A stretch of 22,698 nt of DNA from the NCBI GenBank assembly GCA_934597465.1, contig CAKTSC010000005.1, forward strand, positions 1 to 22,698. The letters run 5' to 3'. A program made the translations under genes and the position numbers. Shown piece by piece: positions 6,546 to 13,112 of the stretch; position 1 is the stretch's first letter; every line of letters begins with the position of its first letter. The notes beneath the pieces are model-generated. The model worked only from the letters and a program-made list of their open reading frames with translations. It made no database searches and was not told the DNA's origin. Source of the DNA: an uncultured Dysosmobacter sp. GTDB taxonomy: Bacteria > Bacillota > Clostridia > Oscillospirales > Oscillospiraceae.

Positions 6546-7168
6546 AACAACCGGATATCACCATTCGCCTGGAACGGGAGGAGGATCACCGGAAAACCGA
6601 GCTCCTGACCCGGGAGGCCTTCTGGAACGTGTACCGCCCCGGCTGCATGGAGCACTATGTGCTCCACTGCCTCCGGAATGACCCCGCCTTCGTGCCGGAG
6701 CTGGACTTCGTGATGGAGCGGGAGGGGGAGCTCATCGGGCAGATCGTCTACGTGCGCGGGGAGATCGCCTGCGGCGGCGGGCGGACGCTGCCCGTTATGA
6801 CCTTTGGCCCCATCGGCATCGCCCCGGCCTTCAAGCGCCGGGGCTACGGCAAGCGCCTGCTGGACTTCTCCATGGAGCGGGCGAAGGCGCTGGGCGTCGG
6901 CGCCCTGGTCATTACCGGCGATCTCGCCTTCTACGGCAAGTCCGGCTTCGTCCCGGCCAAGACGCGGGGCATCCGCTACGCCGACGACCCGGAGGCCGAC
7001 TACTTCCTCCTCCGGGAGTTGATCCCCGGCTTCCTGGACGGCGTCTTCGGCGCCTACCGGGATCCGGAGGGCTACTTCGCCTGCGAGCGGGATCCGGAGG
7101 GCTTCGCGGCCTTTGAGGCCACCTTCCCGCCCAAGGAGAAGCGGAAGCTGCCCGGCCAGCTTTTCTGA
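6542..7168 (+). CDS. GNAT-family N-acetyltransferase (YhbS-like)
   Basis: The 208-residue protein shows the GNAT acetyl-CoA motif clearly: [20 protein letters not shown], with RRGYGK at 99-104 as the pyrophosphate loop. [14 protein letters not shown] then matches the later part of the YhbS subgroup. The acceptor is unknown. The C-terminal part repeats RDPEGYF/RDPEGF. The start overlaps the DUF998 stop, and AAAGGAGGAA lies within the end of that gene. The next gene begins 40 bases later. Confidence 0.9.
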   Translation: MKQPDITIRLEREEDHRKTELLTREAFWNVYRPGCMEHYVLHCLRNDPAFVPELDFVMEREGELIGQIVYVRGEIACGGGRTLPVMTFGPIGIAPAFKRRGYGKRLLDFSMERAKALGVGALVITGDLAFYGKSGFVPAKTRGIRYADDPEADYFLLRELIPGFLDGVFGAYRDPEGYFACERDPEGFAAFEATFPPKEKRKLPGQLF

Positions 7169-7208
7169 GCGGGCGCGGCGTCCCCGGAAAGACAGAAAGG
7201 AGGAACGC

Positions 7209-7838
7209 ATGAAAAGCGACATCTACCCCCGCCCCCACGACCGGCAGACCGTCTACCTGAAAAACGTCGTCACCGATCCCAACATCCGGGTGGGGGACTA
7301 CACCATCTACCACGATTTCGTCCGCGACCCCCGGGACTTCGAGAAAAACAACGTCCTCTACCACTATCCCGTCAACGGCGACCGGCTGGTCATCGGCAGG
7401 TTCTGCTCCATCGCCTGCGGCGCGAAGTTCCTCTTCACCAGTGGCAACCATTCGCTGCGGTCGCTGGCCACCTACACCTTCCCCATTTTCTTTGACGAGT
7501 GGGGCCTGGACGCGAAAAACATCCGGGACGCCTGGGACAACAAGGGCGATACCGTCATCGGGAACGACGTCTGGATCGGCTACGAGGCCGTGATCCTCTC
7601 CGGCGTGACGATCGGGGACGGCGCCGTCATCGGCACCCGGGCGGTGGTGACGAGGGACGTCCCGCCCTACACCATCGTGGGCGGCGTCCCGGCCAAGCCC
7701 ATCCGCAGGCGCTTTGACGATGAGACCGCCGCCCGCCTCCGGGCCCTCCGCTGGTGGGACTGGGACGAGGAGCGGATCCGGTGGGCCATCCCCGCCATCC
7801 AGTCCGGCGACCTGGCCGCCCTGGAGGCGCTGCTGTGA
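7209..7838 (+). CDS. CatB/Vat-type O-acetyltransferase (left-handed beta-helix hexapeptide family)
   Basis: The 209-residue protein aligns from memory along its whole length with streptogramin A acetyltransferases and xenobiotic acetyltransferases of the Vat/CatB group. Shared features are the DYTIYHDF region, [11 protein letters not shown] (44-54), [15 protein letters not shown] and the catalytic histidine in TSGNHS (His81). The hexapeptide coils [26 protein letters not shown] and [10 protein letters not shown] follow. These enzymes O-acetylate drugs using acetyl-CoA as trimers. Resistance is possible, but many chromosomal members do not confer it. The ATG at 7209 follows AAAGGAGG (7196-7203). 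The next gene overlaps its stop codon. Confidence 0.88.
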   Translation: MKSDIYPRPHDRQTVYLKNVVTDPNIRVGDYTIYHDFVRDPRDFEKNNVLYHYPVNGDRLVIGRFCSIACGAKFLFTSGNHSLRSLATYTFPIFFDEWGLDAKNIRDAWDNKGDTVIGNDVWIGYEAVILSGVTIGDGAVIGTRAVVTRDVPPYTIVGGVPAKPIRRRFDDETAARLRALRWWDWDEERIRWAIPAIQSGDLAALEALL

Positions 7839-8467
7839 GCCCCGCCGTCATCGACCCGGCGGCCGGCCCCCGGGCGGAGGCCTACGCCCTCTGGATGGAC
7901 GCGCCTGACCCCATGGTGACCTTTTTCAAGACCCTGGATGTGACGCCCCTCCTGCGCTTTGCCCGCAGGCACGGGTACCGCTTCAACGCCCTCCTCTGCT
8001 GGTGCGTGGGGAAGGCCGCCTGTGAGGTGGAGGAGTTCTATACCCTCCCTGTGGGCCGCCGGCTCCTGCGCTATGACGCCCTGGCGGTGAACACCATCGT
8101 GAAAAACCGCCGGGGGCAGGTCAGCTCCTGCGATGTGCCCTTCTCCCCGGATCTCGCCCGCTTCCACCGGGACTACCTGCGCCTTACCCGGGAAGCGGCG
8201 GAGACCTGCCGGAATCACGACCTCCCGGAGCATATGGTCATCGGCACCTCCGCCATCGTGGAAACGGAGATCGACGGGGCCGTGGGCATGAACAGCGGCA
8301 TTTTCAATAACCCGTTCCTCATCTGGGGCAAGTACCGCAAGGGGCTCTTTAGAACTACCCTGCCGCTCTCCTTCCAGTTCCACCACACCCAGATGGACGG
8401 CGCCCACGCCGGGCGCTTCCTGCAGCTCCTGCAGGAGAGCATCTGCGCGCTGAGCAAGGGAGGATAA
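7835..8467 (+). CDS. Chloramphenicol acetyltransferase-like protein (CAT type A fold)
   Basis: From GTG 7835, which overlaps the upstream TGA and lies 7 bases after GGAGG (7823-7827), the protein has 210 residues, close to the 210-220 of classical CAT. The catalytic motif HHTQMDG (183-189) places His184 and Asp188 as in HHxxxDG, and the family hallmarks [25 protein letters not shown] and LPLSFQFHH are in order. The usual first-helix RxHFxFF is weak, so this is a distant CAT relative. It may acetylate chloramphenicol or another hydroxyl compound. It is translationally coupled to the structurally unrelated Vat-like gene. Confidence 0.87.
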   Translation: MSPAVIDPAAGPRAEAYALWMDAPDPMVTFFKTLDVTPLLRFARRHGYRFNALLCWCVGKAACEVEEFYTLPVGRRLLRYDALAVNTIVKNRRGQVSSCDVPFSPDLARFHRDYLRLTREAAETCRNHDLPEHMVIGTSAIVETEIDGAVGMNSGIFNNPFLIWGKYRKGLFRTTLPLSFQFHHTQMDGAHAGRFLQLLQESICALSKGG

Positions 8468-8676
8468 ACGGCGAAGGAACCCCTGAAGCCGTCGTGGTGG
8501 GGAGCAGCATCCCCTACAACTACGAAAGATCCGGATTCTAATAAACAATCATCAAAGGAGAACTGTTTGAAACCTACCATCTTGTTACCGGAGCGTGTGG
8601 CCTGACCGGGAGGTCTGGCAAATCCAACCACACGCCATTCCTCCCGAAGGATCCCATCTCTTCCGGAGGAACCATC
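8468..8676 (+). promoter_or_regulatory. Candidate attenuator leader of the RNHCP gene (short ORF plus exclusive stems)
   Basis: This 209-base gap is AT-richer than its surroundings. AAAGGAG (8554-8560) precedes a possible TTG-started 12-codon leader (8567-8605, MKPTILLPERVA). The end of that leader forms one arm, GCGTGTGG (8593-8600), of a perfect stem with CCACACGC (8628-8635). TTCCTCC (8638-8644) can pair with GGAGGAA (8665-8671), the ribosome binding site of the next gene. CGGGAGG (8607-8613) can instead pair with CCTCCCG (8640-8646) and free that site. The arrangement resembles erm/cat translational attenuators, but the function is inference. The frame at 8461-8541 ends VVVGSSIPYNYERSGF and may be a gene scrap or chance. 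Confidence 0.4.
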
Positions 8677-9102
8677 ATGAACCGAGAAAATAAGCGCAAG
8701 ACCTTTGAGAAAGGCTACTACAAGACCCACGCCTGCACGGATGCGTTCACCTGCAAGTCCTGCGGCAGGCTCTGCACGCCGGAAAACGCCGGCTCTGACC
8801 ACCGCAACCACTGCCCCAACTGCCTCACGAGCCTCCATGTGGACATCGAGCCCGGCGACCGGGCCAGCGATTGCGGCGGCCTCATGGAGCCCGTGGCCGT
8901 CTGGGTGCGGCGGGGCGGCGAGTGGGCCGTCATCCACCGCTGCAAGTGCTGCGGAGCCCTCAGCTCCAACCGCGTGGCGGCGGACGACAACCCCATGAAG
9001 CTGATGTCCATCGCCATGCGGCCTCTCTGCGAGCCGCCCTTTCCCCTGGAGCGCATCCGGGAGATGACCGCCCTCATGGGCGGCGACGGCAGCCTTCCCT
9101 AA
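8677..9102 (+). CDS. RNHCP domain protein
   Basis: The 141-residue protein contains the signature DHRNHCPNCL (41-50) that names the RNHCP family. It is flanked by a CxxC pair (Cys26/Cys29 in FTCKSCGRLC) and a later pair (RCKCCGALSSNR), so it probably binds zinc. I know of no established function; RNHCP proteins occur widely in bacteria as standalone small proteins. TTCCGGAGGAACC gives a strong ribosome binding site that could be masked by the upstream leader. It is the last gene before the hairpin at 9124 and may belong to the TetR-led run. Confidence 0.88.
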   Translation: MNRENKRKTFEKGYYKTHACTDAFTCKSCGRLCTPENAGSDHRNHCPNCLTSLHVDIEPGDRASDCGGLMEPVAVWVRRGGEWAVIHRCKCCGALSSNRVAADDNPMKLMSIAMRPLCEPPFPLERIREMTALMGGDGSLP

Positions 9103-9123
9103 ACAGCGGACAGACGCGAAAAC

Positions 9124-9160
9124 GCGGCGCCTTGCCCCGGCAGGGCGCCGCTCCCTTTTC
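9124..9160 (+). terminator. Intrinsic terminator closing the TetR-led run
   Basis: GCGGCGCC (9124-9131) pairs perfectly with GGCGCCGC (9144-9151) across a 12-base loop and is followed by TCCCTTTTC. A second small hairpin, CGGGCC/GGCCCG, follows at 9163-9177. Confidence 0.7.
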
Positions 9161-9219
9161 CCCGGGCCGAAGGCCCGCTCATTCCCGCCATTCTGCAGAT
9201 CAGCAAGGAGGATATCTCT

Positions 9220-9642
9220 ATGGATCAAAGACCTGCTGCAGCGGCGCTGACGGCGCTGCTGCTCCTTTCCCTCGCGGCCTGCGGCAAAACGCCGCCAGAG
9301 CCCTCCGCCCCTCCGGCCGGCGCCGTCTCCGGGGAGCCCGCCGCCGGCGGTTCCGCCTCATCCGGGGAGCCCGCCGCATCCCAGGATCCCGGCACGGCCC
9401 GGGAGCCCGCCGTCCCGAAGACGCCGGATCCCTCCGAGACGCCGGATCCCTCGGAGGAGACCGAAGACCCGGAGGATGCCTGGAAGCAGGAGTTCGAGAA
9501 GAGCCTGCTGGAGAACTACGGCGTCACGCCGGATCACTATGAGGATCTGGGGAACGGGATCTATCAGGTCTACGTGGTGATCGACGGCAAGACCGTCCCC
9601 TACGTGACGGTGGATTCCGCCACCGGCGATTACCATGGCTGA
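9220..9642 (+). CDS. Small secreted lipoprotein with a Pro/Ser/Glu-rich linker
   Basis: The 140-residue protein has a signal peptide ending in the lipobox LAAC (Cys21), so it should be anchored on the outer face of the membrane. Residues about 25-85 are a disordered linker rich in Pro, Ser, Glu and Asp. It includes a tandem TPDPSE pair encoded by an 18-base direct repeat (9421-9438 and 9439-9456, one mismatch). The C-terminal 55 residues (KSLLENYGVTPDHYEDLGNG, then YVVIDGKTVPYVTVDSATGD) form a small domain I cannot name. GGAGG at 9208-9212 supports the start. Its 3' end overlaps the MFS gene by 8 bases. Confidence 0.85.
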   Translation: MDQRPAAAALTALLLLSLAACGKTPPEPSAPPAGAVSGEPAAGGSASSGEPAASQDPGTAREPAVPKTPDPSETPDPSEETEDPEDAWKQEFEKSLLENYGVTPDHYEDLGNGIYQVYVVIDGKTVPYVTVDSATGDYHG

Positions 9643-10816
9643 GACCGCCGGCAGCCGGAGCCGTGCCGGGAAGCGCCCCGCCCTGGACGCCTATGACGGC
9701 ATGTGCTTTTTCGGTGGGCTGGTGTTCTTCGCCCCGATGGCGCTGCTGGTGCGGACGCAGGCCGGACTTCCGGAGTCCCGGTTCTTCCTGCTGCAGGCCC
9801 TGCTCTCCGCCGTCATCGCCCTGGGGGAGCTCCCCACGGGCCGCCTCACCGACCGGGTGGGCTTCCGGAACTCCCTCGTGCTCTCCCAGCTCCTGCTGCT
9901 GGCGGCCCGGGCGCTGCTGACGGCGGCCTTCCTCCTCCGCTCCCTGTCCCTTTTTGTGCTGGAGGCGGTGGCGGAGGGCCTCTCCGCCTGCCTCTCCTCC
10001 GGTACGGACAGCGCTTACCTCTACGCCCTCTGGGGGGAGGAGGGCTACCTGCCTCGGGCCGCCCGGGCCGCCAACTGCGGCACGGCGGGCTTCCTCCTCA
10101 GCACGGCCTGCTGCGCCCTGCTCTACCGCGCCTTCGGCCTTACGGGCCTGCTGCTGGCCAGCGTGCTCTCCGGCGTGGGAGGGCTCCTCTGCGCCCTCCT
10201 CCTGCGGCGGGAGGGGAAGACCGCCCCGGCATCCCGGGAAGGCCCGCCCCTCCGGGCGCAGCTAGGCCGGATCCTCCGGGATCGCCGGGCCCTGCTCTTC
10301 ACGGCGCTGCTCTCGGCCTTCAGCGTGGCGTGGCTGCTGGTGAACTTCTTCTACGCGGAGAAGCTCCAGCTCTGCGGCCTCCCGCTGACCTGGCTCTCCC
10401 CGGTGATCCTGGGCTACTCCGCCGGGCAGATGCTGGCCGAGCCCATCCTCCGCCGCTGCGCCCACTGCCGGAAGGAACGGCTGACGGCCCTCTTCTGCGC
10501 CCTGGGCGGCGGGGCCCTGCTGATCTTCGGCTGGCTCCGCAGTCCCTGGGCGGTGCTGCCCCTGATGCTCCTGCTGCCGCTGCTGCTGGATCTCGCCTCC
10601 CTCTGCCTGGAGGAACGGCAGAACCGCCTGGTGGACGCCCTGGGGCTGGAGGGCGGCCGGGCGGCGGCCCTCTCCGCCATGAATCTGGGCGTGAACCTAG
10701 TGGAGGTGGTCTCCCTCTTCGCCTCCTCCGCCCTGGCGGCCCTGGGCATCGGCTGGTGCTTCGCCCTCTGCGGCGGCCTGCTGCTCCTGGGCTCCGCCGC
10801 CCTCCTCCGGCACTGA
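9635..10816 (+). CDS. Major facilitator superfamily transporter
   Basis: The 393-residue protein is hydrophobic throughout with about 12 membrane segments, the usual MFS size. The loop GELPTGRLTDRVGFRNSLV after the second helix is the MFS motif A form (GxLxDRxGxR). The acid-rich loop YALWGEEGYLPRAAR and the basic middle loop LLRREGKTAPASREGPPLR fit a two-bundle carrier. It belongs to the group often called drug or sugar exporters; the substrate is unknown. The start overlaps the lipoprotein stop, so the two are co-translated. A strong terminator follows at 10866. Confidence 0.88.
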   Translation: MAETAGSRSRAGKRPALDAYDGMCFFGGLVFFAPMALLVRTQAGLPESRFFLLQALLSAVIALGELPTGRLTDRVGFRNSLVLSQLLLLAARALLTAAFLLRSLSLFVLEAVAEGLSACLSSGTDSAYLYALWGEEGYLPRAARAANCGTAGFLLSTACCALLYRAFGLTGLLLASVLSGVGGLLCALLLRREGKTAPASREGPPLRAQLGRILRDRRALLFTALLSAFSVAWLLVNFFYAEKLQLCGLPLTWLSPVILGYSAGQMLAEPILRRCAHCRKERLTALFCALGGGALLIFGWLRSPWAVLPLMLLLPLLLDLASLCLEERQNRLVDALGLEGGRAAALSAMNLGVNLVEVVSLFASSALAALGIGWCFALCGGLLLLGSAALLRH

Positions 10817-10865
10817 GCCGCGCACAGACCGCCCTCCCGCCCAACGCAGGCGGAAAAACGCGCGG

Positions 10866-10898
10866 AAAGCCCCGGCAGCGAAAGCTGCCGGGGCTTTT
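10866..10898 (+). terminator. Strong intrinsic terminator after the MFS gene
   Basis: AAAGCCCCGGCAGC (10866-10879), loop GAAA, and GCTGCCGGGGCTTTT form a perfect 14-bp stem ending in a T-tract. It lies between convergent genes and could also stop the leftward CMD-like transcript. Confidence 0.92.
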
Positions 10899-10950
10899 CT
10901 TGATTCCCGTGCGCGGGAGCCGCCGCGGCCCCTCCGCGCCGGGGGAGCGG

Positions 10951-11277
10951 TCATTCGTCCCCCCAGACCTCCTTGGCCATGCGGAACACCGCCCAGGCCT
11001 TGGGCCAGCCGCAGTAAAAGGCCGCGTGGGTCACGATCTCGGCGATCTCCTCCCGGGTGATGCCGTTTTTCTTAGCGCTCATCAGGTGATAGCGGAAGGA
11101 CTCGTCCGTGAGCCCCTGGGCCATCAGCGCCACCACCGTCACCAGGGAGCGGTCACGCAGGGAGAGCTGCTCCTCCCGGCTCCAGACCTCCCCGAAGAGC
11201 ACATCGTCGTTGAGCTCCGCAAATTTCGGGGCGAACTGCCCCAGCTGGTCGCGGCCAGCCGTCTGCTTGACTGCCAT
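10951..11277 (-). CDS. Carboxymuconolactone decarboxylase (CMD/AhpD-fold) family protein
   Basis: The 108-residue protein fits the single-domain CMD family. It has LSLRDRSLVTVVALMAQG, the helix ITREEIAEIVTHAAFYCGWP (roughly 73-92) and a C-terminal AWAVFRMAKEV. The CxxC of AhpD peroxidase-reductases is absent, so it is closer to the gamma-carboxymuconolactone decarboxylase-like group, whose members act in lactone or quinone handling or have no known reaction. It is the last gene of the minus-strand operon, 13 bases after the cupin. Pairing of these two genes is common in Firmicutes and points to a shared small-molecule reaction. Confidence 0.9.
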   Translation of the reverse strand: MAVKQTAGRDQLGQFAPKFAELNDDVLFGEVWSREEQLSLRDRSLVTVVALMAQGLTDESFRYHLMSAKKNGITREEIAEIVTHAAFYCGWPKAWAVFRMAKEVWGDE

Positions 11278-11290
11278 CTGTTCTTCCTCC

Positions 11291-11722
11291 TTACAGTTTG
11301 CCGTATTCCTCGTCCGTCACCGCTTCGCACCACTCCGTGCGGCAGCCCCGGCCGGGCACCTCCAGGGCGATGTGGCTGAACCAGCTGTCCTTCTTGGCCC
11401 CATGCCAGTGCTTCACCTCCGGCGGGATCATCACAACGCTCCCGGCCGTCAGGCTCCGGGCGGGCTTGCCCTCCTCCTGGTACCAGCCCTCCCCGGCGGT
11501 GCACAGCAGCAGCTGCCCGCCGCCCAGCTCCGCGTGGTGGATGTGCCAGTTGTTCCGGCAGCCCGGGGCGAAGCTCACGTTGGCGGCGAAGAGCCCGCCC
11601 TCCGGCTCCGTCAGGGGCTTCAGGAAGGAATCCCCGGTAAAAAACCTCGCATAGGCCGTGTTGGGCACGCCGACGCCGAAGGCGTCCGCCGCCTCAAAGG
11701 CTTCCCGATCCGCATACTTCAT
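11291..11722 (-). CDS. Cupin-domain protein
   Basis: The 143-residue protein contains the two cupin motifs. The first is WHIHHAELGGGQLLLCTAGEG, with His60, His62 and Gln70 in the metal positions (Gln in place of the usual Glu). The second is GSVVMIPPEVKHWHGA, with His105 or His107. It should fold as a small metal-binding beta-barrel, possibly a dioxygenase- or isomerase-like enzyme. AAAAAGGAGGTCTTTTCC upstream is an excellent ribosome binding site. It lies between the RibD-like and CMD genes and is under the MerR-type promoter at 12488. Confidence 0.88.
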   Translation of the reverse strand: MKYADREAFEAADAFGVGVPNTAYARFFTGDSFLKPLTEPEGGLFAANVSFAPGCRNNWHIHHAELGGGQLLLCTAGEGWYQEEGKPARSLTAGSVVMIPPEVKHWHGAKKDSWFSHIALEVPGRGCRTEWCEAVTDEEYGKL

Positions 11723-11741
11723 GGAAAAGACCTCCTTTTTC

Positions 11742-12419
11742 TCATACCTTCGTCACATAGCGCAGCCACACCGCGCCGCTTTCAAACTGCCGCACGCCGG
11801 AAAGCCGCAGGGGCGTCACCGGCCGCTCCTTGGGCAGCCCGTCGAACACGGCGCTCTGCCCGCCCCGGCCGTCGATGCCCGCGCCCACGAGAACGCTGAC
11901 CTCGTCCAGAAGCCCCGCCGCCAGGAAGGCGGCGTTGATGTGCCCGCCGCCCACCACGGCCATCCGCTCCACGCCGAACTCCTGCCCCAGGATCCCGCAG
12001 GCCCGGCCGAGATCGATGCACTCCCTGCCGCAGGCGATCCAGGAGATGCCCTTCCCCTCCAGGTAGCGCAGGTACTCCCGGCTCACCCGCTCCGAGGTGA
12101 GGATCAGCAGCGGCCGCTCCCCGCCGTCCTCCGCCTCCCAGAGAAGCGTCCCCCGGTTGTCTGCGACGATCTCGTAGCCCGGGGCCTCCGCGGCCCGGAA
12201 GAAGGTCTCCTTCCCCAGGGGCGTCCGGGCCGCGCTCTCAAAGACGCCGGGCCGGGCCATCTCCAGCTGGGCCGTCACCCGGCCGCTGACGCGGCTGGGG
12301 GCGTTCAGGGCCGCCAGGGCGTCGTAGTATTCCTCCACCCCTGGCAGCTGCTCCGTCATGGCGCAGTCGATGCGCCCGTCCACGGAGCTCATCATGTGGC
12401 AGATGATATAGGGCTTCAT
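11742..12419 (-). CDS. RibD C-terminal / dihydrofolate reductase-like NADPH reductase
   Basis: The 225-residue protein begins MKPYIICHMMSSVDGRIDCA, the typical first strand and helix of the RibD C-terminal domain. It carries the NADPH-binding stretch VVGGGHINAAFLAAGLLDEV near residues 150-180. Standalone members reduce unknown carbonyl or pyrimidine substrates; the deaminase half of RibD is missing and no other riboflavin gene is near, so riboflavin synthesis is unlikely. It is the first gene of the minus-strand operon, with AAGGAGGAAACGAGC ahead of the ATG. The divergent MerR gene and promoter suggest induction by an electrophile or toxic compound. Confidence 0.87.
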   Translation of the reverse strand: MKPYIICHMMSSVDGRIDCAMTEQLPGVEEYYDALAALNAPSRVSGRVTAQLEMARPGVFESAARTPLGKETFFRAAEAPGYEIVADNRGTLLWEAEDGGERPLLILTSERVSREYLRYLEGKGISWIACGRECIDLGRACGILGQEFGVERMAVVGGGHINAAFLAAGLLDEVSVLVGAGIDGRGGQSAVFDGLPKERPVTPLRLSGVRQFESGAVWLRYVTKV

Positions 12420-12487
12420 GCTCGTTTCCTCCTTGTCCGCTTGACAGCGCCGCTGCCCCGCGGTATGATTCCTTCCGGTTCCTCTTC

Positions 12488-12519
12488 ACTCTACAACTTG
12501 AAGTGTACTTACAGTCAAG
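12488..12519 (-). promoter_or_regulatory. MerR-type promoter with 19-bp spacer and dyad operator
   Basis: On the minus strand, -35 TTGACT (12513-12518) and -10 TAGAGT (12488-12493) are 19 bases apart, the stretched spacing typical of MerR-activated promoters. The dyad CTTGA-N13-TCAAG (12497-12519) fills the spacer, as expected for a regulator that untwists the promoter. It drives the reductase-cupin-CMD operon. Confidence 0.8.
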
Positions 12520-12536
12520 ACCTTTCGCAGGATTAT
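12508..12536 (+). promoter_or_regulatory. Possible promoter of the MerR gene
   Basis: A weak -35 CTTACA (12508-12513) and a -10 GATTAT (12531-12536) with a 17-base spacer overlap the MerR operator. The arrangement would allow autoregulation. Both boxes match consensus at only four of six positions. Confidence 0.35.
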
Positions 12537-12552
12537 TTTTTGGGAGGCTGCC

Positions 12553-13029
12553 ATGACTTATACCGTGGGAGAGATGGCCAAACTGCTGGGGATCCCCGCG
12601 TCCACCCTGCGCTACTATGACCGGGAGGGCCTGCTGCCCTTTGTGGAGCGTTCCTCCGGCGGCATCCGCCGCTTCCGGGACTCGGACATGGAGTGGCTCC
12701 GGGTCATCACCTGCATGAAGAGCGCGGGCATGTCCCTCCGGGATATCCGGGAGTACATCCAGCTGGCCCTCCGGGGAGATGATACCATCGAGGCCCGGCT
12801 CCGCCTCTTCCTCCGCCAGCGGGCGGCGCTGGAGGAGCGGATGGAGGAGCTCCGCCGCACCCTGGAGACGGTGGACTACAAGTGCTGGTTCTACGAGACC
12901 GCCCAGGCGGCGGGCAGCACCGACGTGCCCCAGAACCTGCCGGAGGCCCAGGTGCCCCCTCGATTCCGGGCCATCCGCCGGGAGCTGCGCAAGGCCCCGG
13001 AGCCCGGCAGGGAGGAGCGCTGCGGCTGA
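12553..13029 (+). CDS. MerR-family transcriptional regulator
   Basis: The 158-residue protein has the MerR winged helix at its start (YTVGEMAKLLGIPASTLRYY, then DREGLLPF and GGIRRFRDSDMEWL). The linking helix MKSAGMSLRDIREYI comes next, followed by a long dimerisation coiled coil (about 85-110). The tail carries YKCWFYETA, a motif common in small aldehyde- or electrophile-sensing MerR proteins in Firmicutes; the Cys may be the sensor. TTGGGAGG at 12539-12546 is the ribosome binding site. It diverges from the reductase-cupin-CMD operon, and the operator at 12497-12519 is its obvious target. Confidence 0.93.
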   Translation: MTYTVGEMAKLLGIPASTLRYYDREGLLPFVERSSGGIRRFRDSDMEWLRVITCMKSAGMSLRDIREYIQLALRGDDTIEARLRLFLRQRAALEERMEELRRTLETVDYKCWFYETAQAAGSTDVPQNLPEAQVPPRFRAIRRELRKAPEPGREERCG

Positions 13030-13070
13030 TCCCGGGGCAGGGAAGACCCTGAACGCCGGAAAAACACCGA

Positions 13071-13106
13071 CGCCCGGCCCGGCAGCGAGAGCTGCCGGGC
13101 CGGGCG
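13071..13106. terminator. Very strong bidirectional hairpin between merR and yhaM
   Basis: CGCCCGGCCCGGCAGC (13071-13086), loop GAGA, and its perfect complement (13091-13106) make a 16-bp GC stem. Leftward it is followed by a run of five T (complement of 13060-13064), so it most likely ends the minus-strand yhaM transcript. Rightward, CGTCGTTTA gives weaker termination for merR. Confidence 0.85.
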
Positions 13107-13112
13107 CGTCGT

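Noticed and set aside
8461..8541. Frame ending VVVGSSIPYNYERSGF as a truncated gene
   Set aside because: It is short, has no start and matches no family that I recognise. It is kept only as a remark in the leader entry.
9703..11379. Long plus-strand frame of 558 codons
   Set aside because: It is a frame shadow of the MFS gene with Pro/Gly/Ala/Arg-rich composition, and it runs through a terminator and two minus-strand genes.
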